Assembly (NCBI GenBank): GCA_004154925.1
Contig: QJNS01000007.1
Coordinates: 434,001-498,000, forward strand
Reading direction: 5' to 3'
DNA from: Monosporascus cannonballus
Lineage: Eukaryota > Ascomycota > Sordariomycetes > Xylariales
Length of the DNA: 64,000 nucleotides
Part shown: piece by piece, positions 50,201 to 60,800 of the stretch
Layout of the letters: each line of letters starts with the position of its first letter
Position numbering within the stretch: position 1 is the stretch's first letter
Translations under genes and position numbers: made by a program
Notes under the pieces: model-generated
The model's input: only the letters and a program-made list of their open reading frames with translations
Databases searched by the model: none
What the model was told of the DNA's origin: nothing

Positions 50201-52420
50201 TCTTATTTATTATTTTAATGGTATTTTTAGTTCTTCCAAAATAAAAGAAATATATATAAAATATATTTATAAGGTTTTTTAAATTTTATAAAACGTAAAG
50301 TTATATATTAATGCAAAAAAGGTTTATGTCATATATAAAACATAAAATATTTTGAATATATTTTTATTTTAAAACATATTAAAATAAACATTAAGAAAAT
50401 TATTATAATTATAAAATAATAAACGTTAACGATAATTAAAAAATATAAGTATTTTTTAGATACGCCAATTACTATAGGAAGTTTATTCGAAACTTTAATA
50501 AAATAATTATATCCTTAAAAATCTTACGAAAAACTTTTTTAAATAAACGTTAAATACGGAAAAAAATATTTTAAAATATTAAAAATATATTTATTAATAA
50601 ATTATTTTTTAATTATGTATGATTTAAACCACCCCGTTAAATTAAAACCCGATATTTCGGATTATATATTAAATGCAATAATCAAATAATAAAGTAATTA
50701 AGGCAAATTATATCTTATTATATTTTTGTCGCACAAATTAAAAAGAACCAAATTTAATTACGTTATTTTAAATAAAACTTTATAATTATTATTATGGCAT
50801 TTTAAAAATATAAGTATTTTCCAAAAAAGACTTATATTAAGTTAAGGTTTATACGGATTATGAGAATTTTACTTAATTTATTATAATTACCCAATTACAG
50901 AATAATAATGTTAACACCTAACAAAATTAAAAAAGAATAAAGGAAATATTTTAAATAAATAATTAAACTTTAAAAAGAAAATAATTAAAATGAATTATAT
51001 AATTTTTAATATTATTAATGAGAAATATTTACGTTTATAACAAATTACGTCGATTCAGAAAATATTTTTTGATATATATTAGAAAGTTTAATAATATAAT
51101 AATAACTTTTTAAAAACCGAAAAATAAATAAAATATACATTTTCAAAAAATATTAGAAAACTTTAAGACGTAAAATCTACTAATATTTGTTATACGGATA
51201 TCCAGGAATTTATAAAACCTTAAAATAACTTTAACGTATATATCTTTTCAAAAAAATAAAATTAATAAAAAATGATACGGTAATACGATATTTGTATTAA
51301 AGTAAAAGTTCGATAATATAAGCTATACGGAAAATAACAGCCATTATTAATCGCAAAATAATTATAATATTTAATTATATTCCATTTTATTATTAAAAAT
51401 TTTATATTTAAAAATTCTAATTACGGAAATATATTACGAAAATATTTTTATAATTGTTGGCCAATATACAAAATCTTTTTATTTTTTACCATATTATAAA
51501 AATATAAATATCGAATAATTAAAATATTTTTTTTTACAATATATATTTAATATATACGGATTATTAATAATATTTATATGAAATATAAAATATATAGTTA
51601 TATTTAAAATTTAAATAAAGCTTAATAATATAAATCGGTCTAAATTACACATTATTTAACGTATTTAAACCATAAATAAATAAATAAATGAAACGAACAA
51701 ATTAAATTTTAAACACTTTGTTTATATTATTATATTAATTAAATATAAAATAACTGGATTAAAAAGTTATTTATCACTTAAATAACTTATAATAATAATT
51801 ATTACGAAAATATCAACCCAATATTTACGAACGTAAATTTTGATTTTATTCCGAAGATTTACAAAACAAAACGTAATAATAATATATTTAATATTAAAGC
51901 AATTTTTATATTAAAATAATTACGATAACTATATTAAAATATAAAAATTGCATTAAAATTCGTACAAAATTAAATAAGCAAGTATTATAATTAAAGAAAA
52001 TTAAAAAATCCAATTTGGAAAAAAGGAAAATAGTTTTTTTTCGTTAAAAATATTTAAATAAAATAACCTAATAAAAAAAACCATTTTAAATATATTAATT
52101 TATATAAAAATATCAAAGAAAACTGTAAAAAATAATTATTAATTCAAATTCTTACCCAAAGTTAAATTGTATCCAATTTTTTATATTTTTTATTCGAATT
52201 AATAACAAATATAATCAAGGTAGATACGGGACAAAATAACATAAAAATAATAAATAGATAAATATATAAAATGGAAAAGATTTTCGATATATAGAAATAA
52301 AACGGATTTACTTAATACTTAATTAAATGAAAAAATACCTAAATTCCGAAAATACCTAGGAATCTGCCAAAAGTCTTATTAACGCCTAGCGTTTATTAAA
52401 AAACTTTTATTAATAATGCC
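47280..52420 (+). pseudogene. R7 gag-pol relic
   Basis: Coding interior recognised only by collinearity with R6 and R9 and by the chromodomain-like tail at about 52320-52400. Every frame is closed at short intervals, and the RT catalytic box cannot be read. Confidence 0.65.
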
Positions 52421-53028
52421 GAAAACGGCAATGTTAAAAATCTCCTAATTAATAAACGATTAATCGGTAAATTCCAAGTTAAATTAATCGAAAAAAAGAA
52501 CGGCCTTTACCGATATAGCTTTAACGGTTTTTAATTCGGCTTATTTTTCTTAACGTTCTAACTTCTTTAATTTTTCCAAAGACAAAAACTTACGACATAG
52601 CATACGTATTATACGGTCGGCCCATAATTTCTTTTATTTTCGAAAACGACGAACCTCAGCTTACGTTTATTCCGTTTCCTTTTCGGCCTTTTTAAGTTCC
52701 GTTTTAACTTTAAAATAATTAAAAATAAGTTTTTCGCATTAAAAATTAAAAAAAACGTTAATATTATAAAGGCCGTAATTGCGCGTTACGCATGATTCAC
52801 ATTTAAAAAAATCTAACAAAAAAATATATCAAAATAATAACTTCTAACGAATATAATGAAATATATAAATATGTTCATATTTCGAAAAGTAATTAATTTA
52901 AGTAAGTTATGTCGCTTTTTTATTTTTTTAATTAATTTTTTAATATAACCCGATATAATAACAAAAGGAAAATTTATAAAAAAAAAGAAAAATTTTCGGC
53001 ATAAAAATTATGAAAAAAAAAAGATCGT

Positions 53029-53410
53029 ATTATAACCCGATAAGTTGCGGCCTCGGAAAACGGTTATAACAAAAATATAATTAAGCCATAAAAGTTAAGT
53101 TCCGTAATAATTCGATAAGATTAATTATAAAGCTTATAAAGCCAGATTTATTAGGATCGATCGTAAAGCTTATAAAACCAGAATCGATAAATCGAAAAAA
53201 TTAAATATAAAATATTTCTTATTTTTATAATTTAACTAATTTTAACGTGTAATATTTATTAATATTAATCGTTTACAATACGTTTTTATACTTTTAGTAT
53301 TAAGAGATATAACTAAATTATTTTATTATTACAAAATCTTACGATATTCCTACTAACATAAACCCGTACGACTAAGGTTTAATAGTTGGTTAAACCCCCT
53401 AGCCGTCACA
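53029..53410 (+). repeat. R7 3' LTR
   Basis: 382 bp. The inner start is mutated (TATTATAACCCGATAAG); the outer last about 70 bp are clean (CCCCCTAGCCGTCACA). Confidence 0.87.
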
Positions 53411-53692
53411 CTTACGCTTTACGGAATTAAGCTAAAAGCTGTATATCGTTCGAAAACGTAAATTCTACCGAATAAAAAAACATTTTTTTTTCAAATTTTA
53501 AAAATGTTATTTAAAAGTTCTTTATAGGGAAAGAAATCAGTAAGTATATTAACGCGCACCGCGGTTATAATGTGGCGCGTTAATGGGGTGGAGCGCGGAT
53601 GGGGCGGTCATCTTAGACGTGGGTCACCTTGTGCATATTACTCTAGCGCATCCCACTACCGTGCGGGTTCTATAGAGGCCTGAACTATTACT
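53411..53692. other. Left flank of island 2
   Basis: AT-rich to about 53540, then normal composition. Contains an 8-bp inverted repeat (TAACGCGC / GCGCGTTA, about 53550-53582) and the 33-bp edge motif. No gene recognised. Confidence 0.5.
53583..53615 (+). repeat. 33-bp island-edge motif, copy 2
   Basis: Matches the reverse complement of 31338-31370 with one mismatch. It lies at the left edge of island 2, so the two copies face each other across the retroelement block. Confidence 0.85.
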
Positions 53693-56035
53693 CTACCAGC
53701 TGAAAGCCTCATCTACCAACCCCCACGGTCTCCGCGTATGGCCTTCACGAGTAACCTGAGCAGCGTTCTGGCGCACACCGTCCGCCATCCCAGGGGGCCC
53801 ACAGACGACTATTCCCAAAGGCCCCTCGTCGGGATTAGACCAGGTCAGCTCTTTGCGCAAGATTGCATCGAGATCCAAGCGCCTGCCGACCTCCGTATCT
53901 ACGCGCACGCTGCCCGGGAGGCTGTCAAGCTCCGGCTTGAGCGCGTTGAGCAGACCGGCCTTCCTCGTAGCCCAGTACAGCTGTCCGCGGCGCGGCGAGC
54001 CAATCTTGTACAGATACGGCAGCACCTGCTGTGATCCCCACACCGCCCGCGATACAGAGTATGACAGTGCAGTGCGCCAGCTGCGACCCCGTACGCGAAT
54101 CGTATGAGCCGTCGATCAAGATTCTAAGTCGGACGGCCGAGCTCCTCTAAGCCGCCGCCGCTCGGGCTGCGAGCTGTGCAGTGACGCCTGTGCGGGTGCG
54201 GGCGAAGAACGTCGAGCCCGTCGCGCGGGAAATTTCTGGGACCATAGCCGCCTGATTCGACAAGTCCTGTATCTCACCCGCTGACTCTTTGACCGACTTT
54301 TCAGGGGGTGTGCTAGGAGCAACTGGACGAGGCTTCTCGGCGACTGTGGCACCGCCTTGGGTATAGGACGATGCTACAGAGAATGGATGGCTCTCCCAGA
54401 AACGCCAGCCAAGCGTCGGAAAGCAAAGATATGCGACGCCCCCCAGGTATGCATAGTCGACGTCGATGCGGATGTACTCGCCGTCGGTCTCTTCAACCAA
54501 TTTGACAGTGGCTGTGTGACATCCCTTAAAAGCCATGCGAGCAAGCCGGGAGATGCGCTCAGCGCCCCATATACCTCCGGCAATGAACATCCATATCTCG
54601 TAGCCCCAATTGTGTCTATAGCAATACTAGATATGGTAATAGTAACCGATAATAAAAAGTAGGGAAAGCACAACATGAGAAGCCAGAAATAACCCGTAGA
54701 GCTTTTGACGTACGACGAGTAGGGAAGTCGGCAGAAGAGCAACGGCCGCCACCGTCCCTACTATACCCCACATCCAGTAAGGACGGACAATCTCCTCTTC
54801 GTATGAACCGAATACCTTGTAGTAAGCCAGTAGCATTACGGAGTGGAGAACTGTGTGGATGATAACCCAGTAGCCTAGCCAGCGGTGAAGTAGGAGATAC
54901 GTGCTATAGCTCCAGTCGGTGACGCACAGCAGCGGACTATTACGCGCGGCGAAGACGAACGCGGCCACAACGTTGCCCATTGCCATAACACCAGCACGGT
55001 TACCGATGATGCTAATCGATTGTTCTTTCGTTGAGCCAAAGGTACTTTGCGGTTGGGTGAAGACATATGGAGCGACGAGGAAGATAACGTTGATAAAACT
55101 TACGATTGCACCCCCGACTTTGCTAGCGACGGGCTCGCGGTGGTGCGTCCCCCACATGGCAGGGTGAACAAGGGCCGATTTGAGATATGCCCATAAGTAA
55201 CTGGTTGCAAGCCCAGGAACAAACCCGAGCAAAGAAAGAGATACTGGCAGTAGAAGTGCAACCAGCATGACGGCAATGCTACTTCTCAGTCAGCATGCGG
55301 ATGGCATTCAAAGGTCTCTTATATAATAGCATAGACTCACCTGAACGCTGAATGTCCAGTTTCGTTGGTTTCAAAATCTCTCATGCCGTTGAACTGCAAC
55401 TGCCAGTCTCCAGGGGCAATGAAGCCAGTAGCACGTAAAGGTTCGCCAGCTTTAATGATAGGCAGCGGGCTGTCGACATTTAAGATATCCAGCCCAGCAT
55501 CGACCATCTCCTCATGCCCATCGTGACCATCATTCAGACTCTGCCGCCCTCTATGTCTGCCGTGTTCACTGTCCGTTGTATTTGTACCGTTTGAACTCGC
55601 AGCCCGACGTTGGTCTTCGCGTGCGGCGAGCAAAGCATCAGGATAGGATACCGCCGGTATCCACTTATAATCGCCAACAGTGCCGGTAGCAAGGTGAGAT
55701 GCCCAATAATCCTCGAGCAGACTCAAGCGCGGGTTGCCGCTTCTGGGGCAGTACGTGCTTATGCAGATGGCCATGGTGCGCAGGAACGCTACATCGGTCA
55801 CGAAGCATTCTGGCGGGGTCGAGACGGGCGAGTGAGCAGTGCCATGGTTCTCGCCTCCTTTGAGAGGTGTACAGCGGAGACGACAGGATTTGATGACATT
55901 GCAACAAGCGAAGGCACACGTTGGGTTATACATGTCCTTGCCCCATCCGATGAGACCAACCCCATCGCCACGGACGGCCACAGCAAGCAGGCCAACGAGG
56001 CCAAAGGCGCCGTTCACGAGTGTTGGGTATCTCAT
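53693..56035 (-). pseudogene. Ferric-reductase-type transmembrane flavocytochrome (FRE/NOX family), two stops and one frameshift
   Basis: Members move electrons from cytosolic NADPH through FAD and two hemes across the membrane to reduce metals or oxygen. Exon 1 is 56035-55341, the intron 55340-55279 (62 bp, GTGAGT...AGTAG), exon 2 55278-53693. I chose the Met at 56035 because a signal-peptide-like stretch follows (LVNGAFGLVGLLAVAVRG). A Cys-rich extracellular part (CAFACCNVIKSC) comes next, then about six membrane segments. Heme ligands are probably in LLHRWLGYWVIIHTVLH and in SHVVLSLLFIIGYYYH. HPFSVASS is the FAD-binding motif, GGVGITA and VVCGPPGM the NADPH site, and VDEAFSW the typical C-terminus. 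Lesions: in-frame TAG at 54627-54629, in-frame TAG at 54147-54149, and one extra G near 54025 that shifts ITA out of frame with VLPYLY. Both TAG codons fit CAG changed at CpA. Confidence 0.9.
55279..55340 (-). other. Intron of the ferric-reductase-like pseudogene
   Basis: 62 bp, GTGAGT to TAG with a branch-like GCTGAC. It joins NETGHSAF to SIAVMLVALLL in frame. Confidence 0.8.
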
Positions 56036-56092
56036 ACTTTTTCGTGAGCTTCCTGTGTTGATGGTTAATGAAGTTGCAAGGTGATAGTGCAA

Positions 56093-56627
56093 AGTGAGCT
56101 CTGATTCTTACAGAGCGCCTCGGAGTGCTTCTTTGCTAAAGTATCTACATTCGTGAGAATATTTACAGCGATATCGTCGACGCTCTGGTGCAGGTGGGTT
56201 ATGCGTAGGGGAAGGGCAGTAGCGGTTGGATAAATTTTGGCGCTTGGTTCCGTCAGCACGAAAGTGGCACTGCCGAGAGAGTTTGAGCAAGTTCCAAGCC
56301 TCCATTTCCTAAGAACCCTGATACCGCCCACGGGCCTCGACCACCGCGCCGTGTCCGGGATCCAGCGAACAGAAGCGAGACGCTTGCCATGTTTTTCGGA
56401 ATGTGGTGCACGAATAACAATTTGGTATTTAAACTACATTGAGTACTCCCCGGTCTTCATCGATCACAGCAATCAGGTCCGGCTTTCCTATGGTAAATTT
56501 CATGGTTACCTTCTGTTCACAGTATCCCCGTACTTGGGCAGGCACCTAGGTTAATATGCCGACATGGGTACCTGTCGGCCCTTAACTCTTTTCGTTCTTA
56601 CCCGGCTATGAGACCCTGACATCACAT
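56093..56627. promoter_or_regulatory. Upstream region of the ferric-reductase-like pseudogene
   Basis: Normal composition. Short overlapping frames on both strands (56065-56554) show no domain. It probably held the promoter; no factor site can be assigned with confidence. Confidence 0.4.
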
Positions 56628-56956
56628 TGTTAGGACCCAACCGGACTCGGCCTGCAGAAACGGTCAAGCTAGGGCCAGGGAATTACGTTGTCCCGGATCA
56701 CGTGACGGGTGCTTAGCGGAAGTCTGTTAAGTACGACTGATTAATACTAAGCAACCGTTTAATAAGCCTTTGTTAAATAAGGATAAACAGTAATAATGAA
56801 AAAAGATATATACGTTTATTAGATTTATAATTTAAACAATACCAGTTTATAATTATTTATTAATATTAATAATTTGCTTTATATATTTAGTATTATAAAA
56901 TATAATTAAATTATTTTATTGCTTAAAAGTTTAACGATATTTCTGTGAATATAAAT
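56628..56956 (+). repeat. Truncated LTR (plus), outer end clean
   Basis: Starts TGTTAGGACCCAACC in clean sequence and aligns with the LTRs of R6 and R7. It lacks about the last 45 bp, breaking off near 56956 where a minus-strand LTR begins. It is a solo LTR cut by that insertion or by recombination. Confidence 0.65.
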
Positions 56957-57413
56957 TTTGACGGCTAAGGGGTTTAACCAACTATTAAACCTTAGTCGTA
57001 CGGGTTTATGTTAGCAGAAGTATCGTGAGATTTTGAGCAATAAATACAGTAACGTATTACGTCTCGTAATATTAAGGGTGTCTTAGGTAACGAATGATTA
57101 TTATAAGCTGAAGTTATCTAAATTATGGAAATAATAAACGTATATATCTTAATCCGATTTACTGGCTTATTATTAATAAGTTAATAATCCGGCTTATTCG
57201 CTTATTATTAATAAGTTAATAATTCGGCTTATTCGCTTATTACTAGTAAGTTAGTAATCCGGCTTATTGATTTACTACCAGTAAGTTAGTAATCCGGCTT
57301 ATTGATTTACTACCAGTAAGTTGTTAATTTATCACATAACCTGCCCTACCGTATATTTGTGGTTGGATCGTGGCAAACCGTTTTTGGAAACCGGAACTTG
57401 TTAGATCGTATTA
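56957..57413 (-). repeat. R8: LTR of a minus-strand element (3' LTR)
   Basis: About 457 bp. The outer left edge is clean (TGACGGCTAAGGGG); the rest is mutated. It contains five or more copies of a 35-bp unit at about 57152-57340. It is followed by GATCTCCCCTTTTG, the reverse complement of a polypurine tract, as after the R4 3' LTR, so the rest of R8 should lie to the right of R9, outside the window. Confidence 0.7.
57152..57340 (-). repeat. 35-bp tandem array in the R8 LTR
   Basis: At least five imperfect copies of a 35-bp unit containing CCGGCTTATT. Units at the right are less mutated (CTACCAGTAAGTTAG) than at the left (TTATTAATAAGTTAA). Related arrays lie in the R4 LTRs. Confidence 0.75.
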
Positions 57414-57426
57414 TGATCTCCCCTTT

Positions 57427-57816
57427 TGTCATGGCCCAGCCACTTGGCACAACCAGAAACGGTTAAGAGGAGTGGAGACGCCTCAGATCACGTGATCGCG
57501 AGGATCGCTGGCGAGTCCAGCGAGTCCTGGATCGCGAGGATCGTTGGCGAGTCCGGCGAGTCCTGGATCGTAAGGATCGCTGGCAAGTCCAGCAAATCTT
57601 GGGTTGTAAAAGGCCAGGATAAAGATATATAATAATTATTATTTTCATAATTTAAATAACATTAACTTACAATATAATATCGTTATTTAAGGTATTTTTG
57701 GTATTACGAAACATAATAGGTTATTATATTTATTGCTTAGATTTTTACGATATTTTTATTAATATAAAATCGTTAACTTAAGGTTTAATAATTAATTAAA
57801 CCGTTTAGCCGTTATA
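57427..57816 (+). repeat. R9 5' LTR
   Basis: 390 bp. The outer start is clean (TGTCATGGCCCAGCC) and the inner end mutated. Contains the 36-bp tandem array at 57498-57605. Confidence 0.87.
57498..57605 (+). repeat. Three 36-bp tandem repeats in the R9 5' LTR
   Basis: Units 57498-57533, 57534-57569 and 57570-57605 share GAGGATCGCTGGCGAGTCC. The third shows RIP-like changes. They lie in the presumed U3 promoter region. Confidence 0.88.
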
Positions 57817-57889
57817 TGTTACAAACTTTTATTTAATAATATCGTTAGACTTTAAGCAATACTTAATATTATTAAAATATTAACTAGTA

Positions 57890-60800
57890 TTTAGGAAACC
57901 CTTATTTAATAGCTTTAGGCTCGAATTCGGAATTTGGAAAAAAAATTTAACAATTTAGAGCTACGCCTGCCTAACCCTTTTTCGCCCGCATAAAGCCAAA
58001 AAAGCCAGAACCTTACGATAAAAAAGGCAACCCTTAGATTTTTTTGATTTAGATACGCGTTTACCTTTATTTTCTAAATCTTAACAACCTAATGGATATA
58101 ATATTAATAATAAGAACATATTTAATAAAAAATACGACTAATTAATTTAAACTTATCATAAACAATTTCTTAAAAATAAAAGAAATAAATAGGGAAAATT
58201 TTATTAATAAAATCTTTTTAACTTATATTAATTTCGAAAATAAAATACGTAATAATTTCGGCAATCCGGATAAAAAACGATTAACGGCTTAATAACTTTT
58301 TTAATTCTGATAAAAAAACCTATATCTAAATACGCCGTCACCTTTAAAAGTTTTACGGCCAAAGCCGGATAAGGAAATAATAAAGCCGACGTTTTTATCG
58401 ATATATTTTATAAAAGATTAAAAAATAATATAAAGGATAAAATTATTCGGATTAAATAATTAATTACTTTAAACCGGTATATTACAAAAATAATTAAAAT
58501 TAATAATTAATTGTTTAAAAAATAACAAAAAAAAGAATAATATGCCTTATGTACGGGATATAACAAATTTAACCAAGGAAAAAAAATAAAACGTACCTTT
58601 TACTTCTTATAAAACGGCACCAGAACTTATGGAACTCGGCGTTACCCATAGGCAAAATTAGAGCCAGATTAAATGTTTTCATTATGGCAAAATAGAACAT
58701 AAGGCCTATAAATACAAAAAGCCTAAAAAGCCACAATAGGATAAGTGGACCCCTATACCGGAGGGATAATTTAGAAATAATTAAGAAAACGATAACAAAA
58801 TTATTAATATAATCCAAATTAAATACGTATCAGGCCTTAAGTAAAAGGTCCAATAAGAATTATTACGATAAAAAATCCGACAAGAAATGTAAAAAACTAA
58901 AAAACTAATTTAATAAGTAATGCGAATACAATAAAAAACATTATAAGGATAATTATGCAAACATAAAAATTGGACAAAAGAAATTTGTTCCGGAACCCCC
59001 GATCGATACGGCAAAATGCATATTATATATTATTAACGACAAAAATATCCCGATTACGAGAAATAAAAACAATATATTGATGTACGAATTACCTATATAT
59101 ATTTTAAGGAATTTGATTTTCCAAACCGCATTAGGCATAATAAAAATAACGAATAATAATATCGACAGTTTCGAATTATAATTCCAAAAAATATTTAATA
59201 ATTGGCCGAAACAGAAAGTTAGCCCGAAAAAAAGTAATACCTGTAAAAAGATTCCTTTTATTATTATAAATAATATAATTATTAAACGGAAAAAAAGTTA
59301 ATTTAACGTATAATAAAAAGCATTATTAAAAATTTATTACGGACTTTTACTTTTAATTAGTATTTATTATAAATCCTTACAAAAAAAAGGCCATTAACGA
59401 AAAAATACGTTAATTTACAAAGGATTTTTGGAACGACGGCCAAAATAACGTATAATAAGATAAAATCGCAAATATAAGAAAATAATTTATTCGAAAAAAA
59501 GGAATTGTAAGAAAATTAGAAATAATTAATACGGCGGGAAAGAACAGTACGCCGGCAATAACGACAAATATAATAACTTAACGCATTAAACCAAAAAATA
59601 TAAATAAAGTTTAACCGATTCGAACAAAAATTAAAAAAAAGGTTACCTATAAAAAAGCTACAAAATAACGAAACCTAAAGGAATTAAAAAAACTCCTAAA
59701 CAAAGCTTTAAATATGACGATAAAAAACGTTAATAACTTTATTACTTTAGAAATACAAATCGGAACGTATTAATATACCGTAATGGTAAACTGCAGAGCT
59801 TTAAGCGAAAATTACATTATACCGAATATGATTAATAAGCTTAAATTATTATAAAGATATGAGTTGAAACCTTATATAACGATTAATACCGAAAGTTAAG
59901 AATTTGCTTATGATAACGGAAAAATTATACGCGAAATTAATTATTTCGAAATTTTTATTTAAGAATAATACCAGATGGTTAATTTCGATATCGTTTTATT
60001 CGGGAATTACGATATGATTTTGGGATTATTATGGATATGCCAGTACGGAATTTTAATTAATAGCAGTACTAGCTAAGTAAGGTTCGCCTTATACCTTATT
60101 AGCAAATAAAAAAAGAAAAAATTAAAATCTTAATATTTGATCGATAATAACGACGAATGCAAATATAAAAATACGACAAATACCTTACTACCTAAAAGAA
60201 CAAGATATAAAAAAAATATCAGAAAAAATATAACGTATTATTATTATTATTAAAACGAAATTAAAGTAATTAAATAACGATTTAAAATAGGAACAGCAAC
60301 TTAAAAAATTAAAAAATTAACTAATATATTACCATAATATCATAGATATAAATAGCTTTTTAAAAAGGAGCTCGATACGAAATTACCAGAATATAGCAAA
60401 TAAAATTATAAAATAATTCTTAAGGAAAAATCCTCGATAAAATTTTACCTTATTGACAACCTTAATAAAAATAAGTTACGTATTTTCAGAAAATACCTGG
60501 AAAATCGGTTACAAAAAAGATAAATTCGATTTTCGAAATTACTAGCAGAATATCCGATATTTTTCGTATTTAAGAAAAATAGAAAATTACGATTTGTAAT
60601 TAATTATCGATAATTAAATGACATTATTATTAAGGATTAAATATTATTACCCTTAATTACAGAGATAAAAAATTAACTTTACGAAATTAAATAATTTATA
60701 ATATTGATTTTAAGGATAAATATAATTTTATTAAAATTAAAAAAGGATACGAATAGAAAATTATTTTTAAAACAAAATAAGGATTATTTAAGTATTTGGT

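Larger units (their letters stand above)
46824..53410 (+). mobile_element. R7: full-length Ty3/gypsy element on plus strand, heavily degraded
   Basis: 6.6 kb, LTRs at 46824-47206 and 53029-53410. TSD CTTAT (46819-46823) against CTTAC (53411-53415), one C/T difference. LTRs start TGTTATAACCCGAC and end TAGCCGTCACA. The interior is collinear with R6 but more mutated, so the YLDD region near 50200 is unreadable. The chromodomain-like tail at about 52320-52400 is still visible. The LTRs hold two copies of a roughly 40-bp unit (GCTCGACAGGAT type at about 46908-46985). Confidence 0.88.

Noticed and set aside
54357..54662. Plus-strand frame within island 2
   Set aside because: Antisense of the FAD-domain part of the reductase.
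55610..56047. 145-codon plus-strand frame opposite the reductase N-terminus
   Set aside because: It is the antisense of exon 1, whose minus-strand product shows clear family features.
57426..57648. 68-codon frame with 12-residue repeats (VIARIAGESSES type)
   Set aside because: It arises from the 36-bp tandem array in the R9 LTR and is non-coding promoter DNA.
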